Shown here in pieces: positions 25,601 to 38,164 of a stretch of 64,000 nucleotides of DNA (position 1 is the first letter of the stretch; every line of letters starts with the position of its first letter). The notes below the pieces were generated by a model. The model was not told the origin of the DNA. It did not search any database and saw only the letters and a list, made by a program, of their open reading frames with translations. A program made the position numbers and the translations under genes. Origin of the DNA: Phoronis australis (lineage: Eukaryota; Phoronida; Phoronidae). Where the stretch lies: assembly GCA_002633005.1 (NCBI GenBank), contig NMRA01000948.1, positions 1-64,000 of the forward strand. Reading direction: 5' to 3'.

Positions 25601-28600
25601 GAGCAATAGGAGTTTGAGCGATTTCCTCAGTACGCAGAGATGGGCAAGTCTTATATGAAGGACTAGACAAACAACCATTTGCTACTCGATCCAGTCACAT
25701 GTGAACTGACTTGCCCTTACAAGGCAACATGGCCGGCTCCATATTTACAAGACAACATGGCCGGCTCCATATTACAAGGCAACATGGCCGGCTCCATATT
25801 TACAAGACAAGATGGCCGGCTCCATATTACAAGGCAACATGGCCGGCTCCATATTTACAAGGCAACATGGCTGGCTCCATATTTACAAGGCAACATGGCC
25901 GGCTCCATATTTAGAAGGCAACATGGCCGGCTCCATATTTACAAGGCAACATGGCCGGCTCCATATTTACAAGGCAACATGGCCGGCTCCATATTTACAA
26001 GGCGGTGTTAATGAAGAATGAATAAGTAAAGTTTCTCTTTTCACCCTCTGAATTGATTGGGAGCAGAAAGCAGTCCATCAGCATGGAGGCATTCATGCGA
26101 TAAGGGTAACATGACATGAATGTATGCCTTTCTACACGTAGACATCTAGTTTCACTAGCGCCACCTAGTGAATTCCACAGCTGCCCAATGCTTCAGTATC
26201 AGGTGTGGATGGACTTACTCTCTTTGCTCTGAATCTCAACTGCCAGAACTGCTTGAGTGATGTTATCCTTGTTTGACCGCATATCCTTGATCACCGAATT
26301 GTTCAGGGCATCCTGGGAGAAAACCAAATACAGCTGATGACAACAAGTTGCAGAGCAATCCGTCTGCTTTCATCCTAGTTATGACTAATAGCTTTAAGAA
26401 ATAAAAACTTTACAAATCTTCAAAAAAAGGTTCACTTAAGGTGGCAATAAATTTGCTTTATGTCGTGAAAACTAATTCATGATTTAAACCACTTACCTTT
26501 ATGAAAATAGCTTCAAATTGTTCCTTAGTCAAATTAGAAAAAAATGACGATCACTATTGCTTGAGACCAGGCTCCAACAGTTGCCTCGTCACAGCGCGTC
26601 ATTTTGTGTTTACATCATGGTCTCAATAAGTTAGAACACGCCATCTGTTTTTCCATAACCAGAAACCACTTCTCACTTCAGCAAGGAACAAGTGGAAGTC
26701 AGATTTAAAGCAACAAGAGGCCTAGGTCAATAGCAAGGACAGGGCTTGGAACGATTAATGACAAAAAAAGAGGAAAATTTTCCATTCCACAAATAAATAT
26801 GTCAGTGCGATAGAAATATTTTTGTGTTGTAAAATTTGACTGAATAATGTTTTGTATGATTAAATAAAATCAACATAATGATAAAAAACCAAATAGGAAA
26901 CTGAAAATTAAAACCAAAGAAGAAGAAATCGAAACCAAAAGAGGAAATCGAAACCAACAGAGGAAATCCAGTTAAAAGAGGAAAATTCCAAGCCCTGCTA
27001 GGAAAGTAGATTTAATGCCACTTTACTTCAAGAATGACAAACGCCATCAACAATTCGACAATCAGCTTAGTTAATTGCAACTATTATTTAATACATTTGA
27101 TAATAAATACAAAATAATCCATGATAACAGGTAATACTAACTTGAAATGGCTTGCAGTGGCTGTTGGTGAATCCTGAGGGTGCGGGGACATAGAAATAAG
27201 GTGCAAACCCATGCACGTGGGCTACAACACTGTTCCCTTCCTCTGTGATGCCAAACATGCGAATGATGGGCACAGGTCCTACCTGTGACCCGGGCATACC
27301 AGGTAGATGACTTCCTGGAATGACAGTAAAGAACAGTTGACCTCTCATTTTTCAATTTTTGTGATCAGGAATCCATGTTTAAGGTTACAGTAGAAATTCT
27401 TCAGTTTGATACACAATATGGCAGACAGGTGAAATTTCACTAACAAAAGTCTCAACTAAAACAACTTTTCAGGAAAAGTTATTTTGATTTTAGCATGCTT
27501 AGTGGTATGGCGTAACTATTACCGAACAAGAGGCATTTGCAACAATGTGGTAAGCCTCTGAAAATAGAAATGCGTCAATTTTAACAATTATGTTTGTCCG
27601 AAATTAAAGAACTTTTATCGTAAGTAGAACCTTTCTGACAAGTCTGGGTACTTAGCCAAATACTGACATATTTCAATTCAGTAAAAATATGCATCTTCTA
27701 TAATTACGTAGAAAGATTATAGACTTGGATTTTTGACTTTAACATCACATGACCCACACGACATTAAATGACAGTAAATTATTTTATTGTGATCTGAAAA
27801 CCTGGCAAAGTTTTACACAGAATTACAGTCACGGCCGTTGGAGATAGTGCAGTAAAAACGATACTCATTAAAGCACCATTTTAAAATAGGTCATTGCCCT
27901 AAATGTAGAATGTGTAACAACCTTGTCAACGATACAAACAGGAAGACATTTTATTAGGTCTCATAAAACATTATGTACGGAATTTTTATGAAGGTTTTTG
28001 GACGGGACAATGGAAGACAAGTTTATGGCCTTTAAGTTACAGCATGTACATAACAAATATCCCCTCCCCCCTCCTCCTGTACAGTTTCAACGCCAAATGA
28101 AAGCAGTTTCCAAGACCAGATAACAATATAGTCTACAGTGAAGGGTTCTTGCCTTCCGTTTGTTGAAGCTCACAAGTCATAAACCAATTATGTCCCCTGA
28201 TTACAAAAGCTCAGTGGAACATATCATATTAACTGGTATCAGTGGCTTTTAACTTAATCGTTTTTGGCTAACATTTATTTTATTTCTTTGGAAACTTTTC
28301 ACAAGGAATTCAATTTCAGAAGTCAAACAGACTGAAAAATCCCAACTTTTAGTGCATGATAGTACTTTATTGCCCTGAAGTCATGCTAATGCAGTAATTG
28401 TCCAGTTCACACAAAAGAAGTTAGACCAGAGTTCCTGATATTGAAGGATTCCGCCTATTGTGATTTGTGTACAACTCTATTGACGAAGTACTCAAGGCCC
28501 TGGTACGGGCCAAGTTTCTAATGCCATTTCCAGTTCTCCATATACCTGTGTAGGTATCTAAATCAAGCTGTTGGAAGATTAAGCTCTGCTTGCTGGGGTC

Positions 28601-29617
28601 CATCGTAGGTAATGGAGGTCTTACCCACTTTGGGTTGATCGTCTGCGACTCAGGTCCCATGCCTGAAAAGCAACAACGTAGATTAGTCCGGAAGCTAAAT
28701 GCCATTTTTTTGCTTCTTTTAACCTGGATTTGCCCGACAGTTTCTTCTTTGCTGTTTCATGTATCCTAGGCATAGTTATAGATGACACTGTATGTTAAAG
28801 GAGATTACCATCTTTGAAGATATTTATGGTCAATTCATCATACTTCACATGCCATAGAAGACACTTTGAATCACTTCTATGAACATGAAATTAATAATCA
28901 TAACAGTTGTTCGAACACTACGGCAACACTTTTGGTTTTGAAAGTTAATAAAATCAACTAAAAGACTTCAAAAGTAAAATGTGCCAAATTCATAAAAACA
29001 TGCACCTTTAAAAAGTGAATATTCTCTTTAAAGGACAGTTAATACTGCTATATTTACAAATCATTCAAAGTGGTGCAGCATTTAAAATAACTCGGAACTC
29101 ATTTGTACACAAAAATTGCTTCCAATACGAACGTTTATTTGTAAAGCAGAGAGATGGTAACAGAAGTAGTAGTCTGAGCTAGCTGTAATAGTGGTCCTCG
29201 TTGCAATTTAGGATGATAAAATACAACATTTTCTGTTGTACATGTACTGCCAGAGGGAGACAATTACCAACGTCTGGTGAATCATTCCTAAGCTCTGCTT
29301 CCATTTCGTCCAGCATTGCCAATTCAGCTTCAAAAGCAGATGGGTCTTCATCATCAAAGTCATTCCTGAAAAGAAATATCCCACAACCTCATAAACCAGG
29401 ATCTGCTTGTATTAAAAGACAGTTGTAGTACAATCAAACACATTTATTTAGACAGTTTGGCGAAAATATGTCAATGTTATGACAACATTGCTTATACAGT
29501 TATCATTAGATTATATGTTTTATTAGTTGATGCACGCAGTAACTGACACAAAAATTCTTACTTGGCCTTTTTAGATACAGGTCCACCTTTACCTTGGAAC
29601 TGCTTGCGTTTGTCCAT
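13664..29617 (-). CDS. POLD1: DNA polymerase delta catalytic subunit (POLD1), 15 N-terminal exons, 3' end absent
   Basis: This family B replicative polymerase copies the lagging strand in the nucleus and has a proofreading exonuclease. Exons in gene order (plus-strand coordinates): 29562-29617, 29268-29365, 28546-28662, 27142-27314, 26219-26312, 25201-25369, 22915-23153, 22053-22219, 20425-20670, 19588-19698, 18271-18462, 16566-16654, 15565-15681, 14860-14973, 13664-13811. All have AG/GT borders, and every phase matches, giving 2130 nt or 710 codons. Visible motifs: basic start [12 protein letters not shown]; Exo I FDIECAG (D308, E310); Exo [11 protein letters not shown] (D394); Exo III YCMKDA (Y503, D507); polymerase motif [10 protein letters not shown] (D594); motif [13 protein letters not shown] (near 687-697). 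Catalytic residues sit about 8 positions earlier than in the 1107-residue human enzyme. Motif C (YGDTDS), the thumb and the C-terminal CysA/CysB metal sites, about 390 residues, were not found left of 13664. The start is chosen by homology. An acceptor (TTCTTCAG) ends 3 nt before the ATG, so there is an upstream untranslated exon or a trans-spliced leader. Confidence 0.95.
15822..16335. repeat. Degenerate minisatellite rich in TGACTCA and CACGTG, POLD1 intron 12
   Basis: A long array of diverged units of about 20 bp, consensus close to CATGACTCATGTGACACCAT, lies in the intron between the exons at 16566-16654 and 15565-15681. Several units contain the AP-1 consensus TGACTCA (for example near 15899, 15925, 15988, 16068, 16136) or the E-box CACGTG (near 15996, 16122, 16284, 16303). 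Confidence 0.8.
17880..18255. repeat. Low-complexity CTTCACAT-rich stretch, POLD1 intron 11
   Basis: The motif CTTCACAT and variants such as CATGCTTCACATTT recur irregularly over about 370 bp, next to the exon at 18271-18462. It looks like a decayed tandem repeat; no coding content. Confidence 0.45.
18712..18864. repeat. 76-bp direct duplication, POLD1 intron 10
   Basis: Two tandem copies start at 18712 and 18788 (CAAGAATGCTGAAAACAC and CAAGAATGTTGAAAACAC) and differ at only a few bases, so the duplication is recent. Confidence 0.9.
19786..19866 (-). repeat. tRNA-like sequence, probable SINE head, POLD1 intron 9
   Basis: Reading the minus strand, a box A-like TAGCTGAATGG is followed about 40 nt later by a perfect box B, GGTTCGATTCC. 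The anticodon arm is not regular and the acceptor stem does not pair well, so this is more likely a tRNA-derived SINE or tRNA relic than a working tRNA gene. Confidence 0.4.
24652..25082. mobile_element. MITE with AGGTTATGTA(A/G)GACCT inverted ends, POLD1 intron 6
   Basis: The left end AGGTTATGTAAGACCT and right end AGGTCCTACATAACCT are inverted repeats with one mismatch, about 431 bp apart. There is no transposase inside. The interior motif AGAAAGTTTCATTTGAATCC recurs in related form at 61.1 kb, and inverted at 6.7 and 41.5 kb. Confidence 0.65.
25725..26004. repeat. 27-28 bp minisatellite, about 10 units, POLD1 intron 5
   Basis: Units of CAACATGGCCGGCTCCATAT followed by TTACAAGG repeat about ten times, with some units one or two bases shorter. 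Each unit contains an ATGGCCGGC core resembling YY1-type sites. All three plus-strand frames stay open for stretches, which yields spurious repetitive reading frames. Confidence 0.95.
26741..26996. mobile_element. hAT-like MITE, copy 3 (POLD1 intron 4)
   Basis: The inverted ends AGGGCTTGGAA and TTCCAAGCCCT are perfect over 11 bp. The flanking octamers GCAAGGAC and GCTAGGAA agree at 6 of 8 positions, consistent with an aged 8-bp hAT target duplication. The 256-bp interior has no coding capacity and matches the copies at 8489 and 13506. Confidence 0.75.
27417..27600. repeat. Interspersed repeat family 'GGTATGGCGTAACTATTACC', copy 1
   Basis: It contains ATGGCAGACAGGTGAAATTT, TTTTAGCATGC, GGTATGGCGTAACTATTACC and GTGGTAAGCCTCTGAAAA. 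The same ordered motifs occur at about 34.24-34.45 kb and, inverted, at about 59.31-59.44 kb. It lies in POLD1 intron 3 and has no coding content. Confidence 0.7.
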
Positions 29618-32451
29618 ATCCTGAAGAAAATGAAACAGAGTTCTTTTATTCTGAAAGACAATTTTGGCAACAGACCTTCTCACATTCACATTGATTGATA
29701 TCGCAAAGTTGGCCAAGTTTGCATTAACAGGCAATACTGTCAAATTTCAATAAAAATTCCACTCTGATAGAGAAGGCCCCTACGTAACCAGTGGCAACAG
29801 CTAAAACGGGTACTGTCACTAATAGAACGACCTGGAAATAAGAACTATGCTCTCTCCCTCACATAAAATTTTACCACGTGACAATTGGGTCCCACAGCAG
29901 CGCCACCAATGAAGGAATGGTTTAGAGGTCAAAAGGCACAAGAATACTCAGTCTGAACTTTCCTCATGTGAAAAATTTTATCAAAAGCTGCCTGGGAAAT
30001 TTTGACTACTGGTACTTGAACAGAATGCAGTCAATCTAGGGCTATTTTACCTTTTCTTTTGAAAAGTCTGAAAATCATTTAGGGTCAACACTTCAAGATC
30101 AAGTTTCGCAAGAATGCAGTCATTGAAAACAAATGACAGAAAAAAATTCCTGGAGAAAATTTTTAATTCAAGGTAGATGCTAAAGTATAGATTGGTCAGA
30201 CAATCAGGTATGTGGGTCCAGTATGGACATTCAACACCGTCAGAATTCATCCAAGGGGAGGCGTAATGAACAATTCCCATTTGGTTGCCCTCCCCTAGTT
30301 GAATACTTTTGGCCACATCAGTAACATGGTACAAACAGAAGAACTTACTGCTTGATTGGCCAAGGGTATTTATTCTATCATTTTCTTTCTCAAGTAGGCG
30401 ATTTTTCGAGAATGTTGTTTACAGTTAATATTGTTGGCATTGATGTATTTTCTAGTACCGTTATTTCAGCCAGGCAGCTATAGTATATAAAACAGATTTC
30501 ATCTTGCGCTTATTTTACAGAAATAGACTGTGATAAAATGCTTGGAATTCTCTGAACAACTTCTTTGGGTTCTTCCTGCACTCTCGTGGTTTTAAGACTT
30601 TAATTTCCATGAAAAAATTAAGTTGTGTAAATACCTTTTTAAATCATAGGGTCTGTTTTTAGAACAGAGCGCATGATAGGATACCATACTACAGTCATCA
30701 ACCAAACTCCGCGGCCATCTTAATGTTTTATTTGGGATACGCTCAGTTCTTTTTACAAAGGGAAATTATATTGATTAAAAACACGTGCACGGAAAATTAA
30801 TTTCACCACATGTAAGGCACATTTTCAAATGCTAAAAGATGTTTTAAGTGCTATAGTTCTGATTGGTTTTTTAATTGTTCAGGCCACTAAAACAAAGAAA
30901 TGTGACAGGCTCAAAACTTGCCAATACTAAATAATCTAATGTATGGCTGAGGTGGCAGCGGCAAATCAGTCATATGGCGTGAGCAACAACTCAACTTTTT
31001 TACATAATACCATAAATTTCACAACTGTAATTGTAGATTGCTATTGCGAAACCTGCCTGTTTACCAACTACGTCATAGACATGACATGACATCATTTACT
31101 AAAAATAAAACACCAAGGCCAAACAAAGCTATCACAACATAACTCTGTAATAAAATCTTTAAAAGTTCAATAATTTTAGTGTAAAAGCTGCATCATCACA
31201 GGTTCATAAGATGTCACAACCTCTGTCTAATGTTCTTGTAAACAATAAGTAGGGTAGATTAGAATTCTACCCCATTGAGTTAGTGGAGTGGTCTTAAACA
31301 GGTATTGAATTTGTTTGGCCTAACCCTGTGTAAATAATGTCACATGACAATGTATGTACAGCACTTTTCAGGGGGACTCAAATATCAGAGCAAGGTTGTT
31401 GGCACAGAAAACTGAGCTAAACCACAGGTAGGATAAACAGCAACTGCCAGCTGTCTGGTGACATATTTAAGTGCTGGGAGTTATTCTTAACAGTCAGTGT
31501 TTGGCATGTAACTGTTACCATGTTTATTTACTTGAATATTTTGAAAACAAACCACAGATGCTGGACTGTTTTGTAGGGTAGAAGATGAGCAACTTGAAAG
31601 GGGTGCCTCTTCAAAATGGTCGCTAACCCCGGCGGAACCAATTTTAATGGGCATTACTGTTACTCAGTGAAAACCAGTTTCCGGCAGCTATTTTGAAGGA
31701 GTTTCGTTGAGCTGACTTTAACTATTCGGTAGATGCAATAATGTCGAGAACTCCTAGTGTGATCAGGCATTTTTCACTTGTAATACGGTACATGCAGGCG
31801 ATGTCTCACAAAGTTTTGCTTGATTACGTATTTTCTGGAGGTTCCCATGCTGAAGGAATGTCCTTTTGAATAGTAAGTTACCTGGTCATCTGTGATATTC
31901 TTAAGAAAAAACTTTGTGGAGCAACGCAACTGCAAAGTCGACAAGTCAGGCCTACCTAAACTGCTGTTAAGGCCTTGGTGTTACTTGTTTACCATACATC
32001 AGGTAGCCCAGTTGAACTATAAGCTACACAAAAATTCACTTGTTCCATCAGTAACCCTCAATAAGTTACAATGGCGCACCAAGTCAATAGTTTGGGAAGT
32101 TCTAGCTGATGGATCTGTTTCATGTAAGTGATTAAGACTTAAGAAAGAAATTTGGTCTTACCCTCCCTCTTCACAATTGTTGAATAAAAGTTTAGCAAAG
32201 TAATTATGAGCACATAAGAGTCTAGAAATAATTATAAAACTTATTTCAATAACTAGCAGTTACGCGTATGTCCTCAGAAACTTTGCACTTTAGCTCAAGT
32301 AAGTTTTAATCATTTTTCATAAATAGTTGTAAGGAGCGTAACAACAAATTTTTGTCTTACGTCTTAGTCATTTTTCATGAAACAAACCCCAGTACTACTG
32401 AAAGCAACACGGGAAAAACCTAATTGGCTATCCTAATTCTTTCATCAACAG
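29618..32451. promoter_or_regulatory. Shared upstream region of POLD1 and LITAF gene 1 (head-to-head)
   Basis: The two start codons face away from each other across about 2.84 kb. Both genes have a splice acceptor just before the ATG, so their transcription starts probably lie inside this interval. On the minus strand at 30711-30721, AAGATGGCCGC matches a YY1-type start-site element and is a candidate for the POLD1 start. On the plus strand near 31612, CAAAATGGTCGC is a weaker counterpart for LITAF 1. No coding exon is visible. Promoter placement is inference. Confidence 0.4.
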
Positions 32452-32459
32452 GTACAAAT

Positions 32460-35310
32460 ATGAGCGGTAGAGTTGAACAAACACCCATTTTGAAAGAGCA
32501 GCAAGCAGATGATCCCCCACCGCCCTATGATGGGGTGACCAGCCAGCCACCTGCACCCCAATACCAACAGTACCCACCCTATCCTGCACAGTCTCAGTAC
32601 CCACAACAGTACGGCACAGGTAATATGTCTGACAATATCAACAACTAGGCCTGTTTCATACTAACGTTGACGTGTCGATGTTTTGGGGAGTTGTGGTAAA
32701 AGTGCAAGACCACGCATGGATATAATGTATGATACATTTTTATTTTAGTGATATGTCTGTCGATATGTCTGTCGATCAGATTTCCAGAATTTCCACAACA
32801 GTGATAATTTGTGAGGTGCTAAAGGTGTTGTGCTGCTTGTGACAATTCACATGTATTACCACTACCACTACCATGAGTGAACAAAATCTGTTTTGACTTT
32901 TTGTCTGTAAGAAATACAATTTCTGAAAACAAGTGAACAGTAAGCAGTAGTGTCATTTTATAGTGTCTCAAACTTTTTATAGTTTGAAGTAATTTTCTGT
33001 TTAAATATAACCAATCTCTGGATAGAGCTAAAATACGATAATTTGATTGTGCAGAATTGTCTCAAATTTTATTTATTATATGTTTGAAGTAGTGTACTTT
33101 AGACCCTCAGTATTGTAAGTATAAGGTACAATGAAAACATTATGATATGGTATGGAAATGTTTTGCACTTATTGTTGAAGCAATGACGTGGTCACGTGGG
33201 GGCACAACAGGGTCTTGGCCTGTAGGTTCATTACAAAAAGGCCCTTTTGTTGAAACACCTTTCAATTTTGCGTTTTACTCCTCCTCGTTGATTGCACAGT
33301 ATTCCCAGGTTGCACTCATGGACAACAATTTCACATTTGCCCGAGTTGAATCCTTCTAGCTGTACCTGCCTAGTGTGTTGAGATACACAGGTCTAAACGT
33401 CATGCTTTATTTACAGGACAGACCCAGCAAGTGATCGTACAAGCCCCTGTGAAGTTAGTAAAGCTACTTGGTAGACAGCCTCAAGAGTGGGACTGTCAGT
33501 TCTGTCAAGCACACATGGTCACTATTACAAAGTACATCAGAGGCAACATGAATTGGCTAGCATCTGCAGTCTTGTGCCTCGCACTGTGAGTATACAGCCA
33601 TCAATAAACAAAGGGGTGGGAGGGGGGGTTAGAAAAGACACACGCTAGGGGATCACCAATGCAGGTGATAACAGATAACTGCAACCTGCAGAAACAAGAA
33701 ACTAGATCAACAACAGATTCTTGCTGCCTGAAATGTTGAATGAAAGATGAGACACGAGAACACAATGACGATCAGTGTTTCACTTACCAAAGCATTAGAA
33801 AAGAATGCTTTGGAAGTAAAGCAGTTTCAGTGAAAACTGTCATAGTTAACAAAAACATTAAAACACTTGCGAAATTTCTCAAGCAGGCTGGTAGACTTGC
33901 AGAGTGTGAGCAGTGAGATTTAAAGTACAATGTCTGTTGCCATGGGCCTGTAAGAAGGCCTAAATAACGTGTGGGATTTTCTGTTACTTTATTTCGAAAA
34001 AATTTTGACACCACTGTTCCATTATTATTATGTTATCATCAAATTTTACTTTCAAGATTAAACATAAAACTTGACCAGACCCGTGGGTTCTTTCACATGA
34101 ACTTTCAAATTCCATAAATGTGATTTTATAGTTTTCGACCAGACATGGCCAATCACTGAAAATCTGACTCTTTTTGGTTTAGCTGCAACCTCACCAATCA
34201 AACTTACGTACTGTTGAGGGTAAATGTTCTTCAGCTTGGTACTTTTATATGATGGACAGATGAAATTTCACTTTGTTGAATTTCTTAACAAATATAACTT
34301 TTTAGAGAAATTTATTTTGCTTTTAGCACGGTTTGTATGGCGTAGCTATTACCAAACAACATTTGGTAAAATTTTGAACATTTACAACTATGTGGTAAGC
34401 CTCTGAAAAATAGAAATATGGCAATTTTAGCAATTATTTTGTCCCAAATAAAAGAATTAATACCGTATAACCAGGTTACTGAATACCATGTAATTTTTTT
34501 TAAGTTCTATAATTAAATTGCACATAGATAGAGGTTAAAGTTTCAAATCGGTATTTCACGAAACCTTTTTGAAAGACTGCAGCACTGTTTTTCTGGGATA
34601 GTGCTACGGAACCAGCATTATGTACTGTAAAATGTCGTATTGACTAAGTCAACTCTTGAATTCATATAACGGTTGGCATTAGTAATTTACTTATCAAATT
34701 GAGGTAGATTCCTGTTTAAATAATGATGAATTATTGTTAGACTGTGGAATAAGCTCCTTGTCAGGTTCATGAAGAATGGAACTGTCTTGAGTTGGCACAG
34801 CTTAAAATGCCATCGACATTACAAGTTACCCTAGAACAAGTTACTAAGTTTAGTAGTAGTTTGCACTGGAGCAACTTGACTCATGTGTAATGTTCAATTT
34901 ACCCTACCTTATCGTTGTTGTGTGAACGCAAACGTACTGACAAAATGGATGAAACTACCCGCCATACACTTGCTCAGTTACGCACATAGCGTTGTCTCAT
35001 TTTTGCGCCATATTTGTCGCATGGTGAAGGCTGCCTGTGTAGTTTGGACGCTTGGCTGAATGGTGCACTCTAGAGCAAGTTGTTCTAGGTTAACTCTAAG
35101 TGTGCACACTTATTAAATGGCTGCGGACAAACCACAAGTGCTTTTATTTGACGGTTTTCATGATCGACTCTCGACTTTTATTTCAGACCCGGTATAACAT
35201 GGTTGGGATGTGCATGCATTCCCTTCTGTATGAACAGCCTGAAAGACATCGAGCACACCTGTCCCAACTGTAACCAGGTAGTTGGTGTATGGCAACACAC
35301 CTCTAACTAA
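32460..35310 (+). CDS. LITAF-domain protein 1 (LPS-induced TNF factor-like, endosomal zinc protein)
   Basis: Three coding exons, 32460-32619, 33417-33585 and 35187-35310 (TAA), join to 150 residues with intron phases 1 and 2. The N-terminus (MSGRVEQTPILKEQ) contains PPPPYDG, a PPxY motif of the type bound by NEDD4-family WW domains, followed by Pro/Gln/Tyr-rich sequence. The C-terminal half is a LITAF domain: first zinc knuckle WDCQFC, TITKY, a hydrophobic membrane-inserting segment (about NWLASAVLCLALPGITWLG), CIPFCMNSLKDIEHTCPNC as the second knuckle, then VVGVW. Family members are monotopic proteins on the cytosolic face of late endosomes and lysosomes. An acceptor (CATCAACAG) ends 8 nt before the ATG. 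AATAAA at 35608-35613. It is the first of three same-strand paralogues and lies head-to-head with POLD1. Confidence 0.93.
34236..34450. repeat. Interspersed repeat family 'GGTATGGCGTAACTATTACC', copy 2
   Basis: It lies in LITAF 1 intron 2. It carries ATGGACAGATGAAATTTCAC, TTTTAGCACGG, TGTATGGCGTAGCTATTACC and TGTGGTAAGCCTCTGAAAAA in the same order as the copy at 27.4 kb. Confidence 0.65.
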
Positions 35311-38164
35311 TACCACCAGGAGAGCTTACCTTCCATCAACCTTTAGAGGAATGTCCAAATAAGGTACAACTTCACAGCTGGAAGCTTGGAGCCTGTTGCT
35401 AATCCAACAAGAAAAATCGAAAGAAACGTCAGATTTTGCCTGATGCTTACCTATGGCAGATTTGTGAAATTGAACGTTTGACAACCCACAGTATTTTATT
35501 TTGTAACTTAAAAGGAAAAAGATAAAAATGGAATTGAGTTGTGTATGTATTTTTGTATATATATTACCAGATTATACAACTATTTTTGTAGATACTTGTG
35601 ATTGAGTAATAAATGATCAATGACTGCACTTTCCTTTTCCGATGCAAATACGTGTACAAACTATTTTTCCCTCAGACTGCTGCTGTACAAAATAATCGAG
35701 ACAAACACCGTGTTTCAAGTGCCATGTACGAACTAATAGAGAAAACACCGTCCGTAAATCTAACCATTGAGCTACAACTAAACTATGTCTTACTTTTATT
35801 AATTATTTATTGTCTGTTTTTAATTATTTATATTTATATTTTAGTTAATCGTCTTACTTTCTTTATCTTCTATTAATCATATTTTATCTATTATTCTGTT
35901 TCAACAGTCTTTCCATGTTAATTTCTTATTCTTTGCTGATTATTTAAATAGTGTCTTTTATTTTGTAATTCTGTTAAAGTTTGTCTGTCTGTATGTTTTT
36001 ACTGAGGGCCCCATGGAAAGCAGTGTAAACTGATGGGGCTACCCTCATTGTAAATATTACATTAATATTAATAATAATAATAATAATCAAACGTAGGCTC
36101 CCTGCACAAAATAGAGGTTCTGTCGCTGACCTTGATTACGACCTCTAGAGCACCACGAGCTCAAATCGATGGGGCCTCTGGACTTTTTCTAACTTATAAG
36201 AGACCCAGAACAGCATTAATCCAACACACCAAGCAAGTCCCCCCCCCCGCAATATAAAGAGGTTTGCAAGAGGAGAATAACATGGGATGTAACATTCAGA
36301 AAAATCTATTTTTACTGAGCAAGATTGTCAGTAAAAAATCCAGAATTAAAGTCGCTGAATCTTTGTTTTCATTTTTCATTGCAAATGAACCTCCATGAGA
36401 GGCCCACCACATAATGTGATGATAGTGAGGTGGTTAGGCAGGAATGTTTACTTAGTGCCTGACTTTCATGAACCAAATCTAGCTAAACCCACCATAGCTT
36501 GCAATGTTGATAAGATCTAGCCAGTCTGCCAGCCAGCCTTTGCCAGTGAAACAAATGCAACAAACACAACAAACACCTTGCTTGGGCGATATTGAGAGAA
36601 GGACTTTGACAATGCTGGATAACAACTAGATTTATCATAACTGCAGACAGATAAGTTGAACCACAGATTTACAATTTTCTCTCATGAGCATAGGTGGTTA
36701 CGTTTTCATGTTTGGATTTGAACCGACTGGAATTGGAACTGAACAAAAATACACAAGTTTAATTTTCAGAGATCTGAGTTTTCTCAATACACATCTATTT
36801 TTAATCAAAAGAATAAACTTTTGAAAACCTTGAAAAAAGGTATTATCTCCATTTTTCTGTCTATACATACAACAACAAAAATTTCATGAACAATTACAAC
36901 GATGTACTGATCAGCAACTTGTTTGGAGAAAAGAATTAGGTTCCATACTTGTACAAAATACCACGTTGCAAGCTTGCGCCCTGACATGAAAAGGAGACCA
37001 GAGAATGGCGTAAACAGGTTATTTTTTATTACTAGACTAGATTTCCGCTTTTTGTGGGAAATGAAGAATTAGTGTTACCATAAGTCGTGAACATTTACCG
37101 TATCTTGGTACCTTTCAAAGCCAACAATAGAATGTCAGCTTTCTAATTTCCCAGCTGGCCACGTTTGGCCTACCCCGCTACACCATCCTTCCCAAAATTG
37201 ACCTTGCACCCTAACTGGCAAGAGGTCCTCTCTCAGTACCAAGAAGCTGGTCAGTAAGCCATGCATTTCATTACATAACATATCTGCATCCATGTAATCT
37301 GGGATATTCCATTTTGAAAAATGTAGGTCATGGTATGACCTCTAATATTCACTAGAGAACAAAACTAGAGCACACAAAACATTTGCTACTCTGTAACAAT
37401 GATGTATCTACAAACAATAGTGTGCCAACTGAATAGTGTTTAAGTTCAACAACCAGTCTGCTGACTGACAGCTGGCCTCCTCACACACATTGTGACCCAG
37501 ATAAAGGTTAGGTCACTTGTGCAGTGCAGCAGTGCAGCAGATATTACACATAATCCAAGCTAGAGGTCAGTTACTTATTGAAGTCCAACCAGTCAGCAGG
37601 TAAGTACAGATTTAGACTGATGTCATTCTGGTGTGATTAGGTTGATAAACAGATGGGTTACTTGAGGTGTTACTCTTTGATAACAAAGTATTGGAATCAT
37701 AACATGCATTCTCAATGAAAGTGAGTGTACAGGAAACAAATCTGGATAATGAATGTACTTGTGAATCCAGGTCAACAAGAAATGACAGGCAGTTCAACTT
37801 ACCACAAGATTAGTAGAATATCTAATATAAAAGCATTCATTTCAGCCAGAAAATATTGAGAAGGGATTTCAATCTTTTGTACATGAATCATGAAGAAATA
37901 TGGATGAAAGTCAACTGCATAAAATAACTGGAAAAACAGGTTTAAAGACCACAGAGGTCTTTGAAATTATGACATTCATCTCAGATGGGTTTACGCCCTT
38001 TGCAGGGTACCAGGTATTAGTTCTTAGAAAAAAGTGAACTCCTTGATCGAGTTATCCTATGATTTGGTATGAACAGATTCAAAATGGGTGTGCGACTGCA
38101 GCATTGCTTGAAATGATATTCCATGTCTTCAACAAGACTAAACATTGACCTGGACATTACGGGC
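35311..38164. other. Intergenic, with 3' untranslated region of LITAF 1 and a possible LINE 3' tail
   Basis: The first 300 bp are the probable 3' untranslated region of LITAF 1. At 36003-36090 GGGCCCCATGG...GATGGGGC, then TACCCTCATTGTAAATATTA and an (AAT)n tail, look like the 3' end of a non-LTR retrotransposon. No coding exon was recognised in the rest. Confidence 0.4.

Noticed and set aside
25679-26021. Repetitive plus-strand frames
   Set aside because: They are translations of the 27-28 bp minisatellite in a POLD1 intron.
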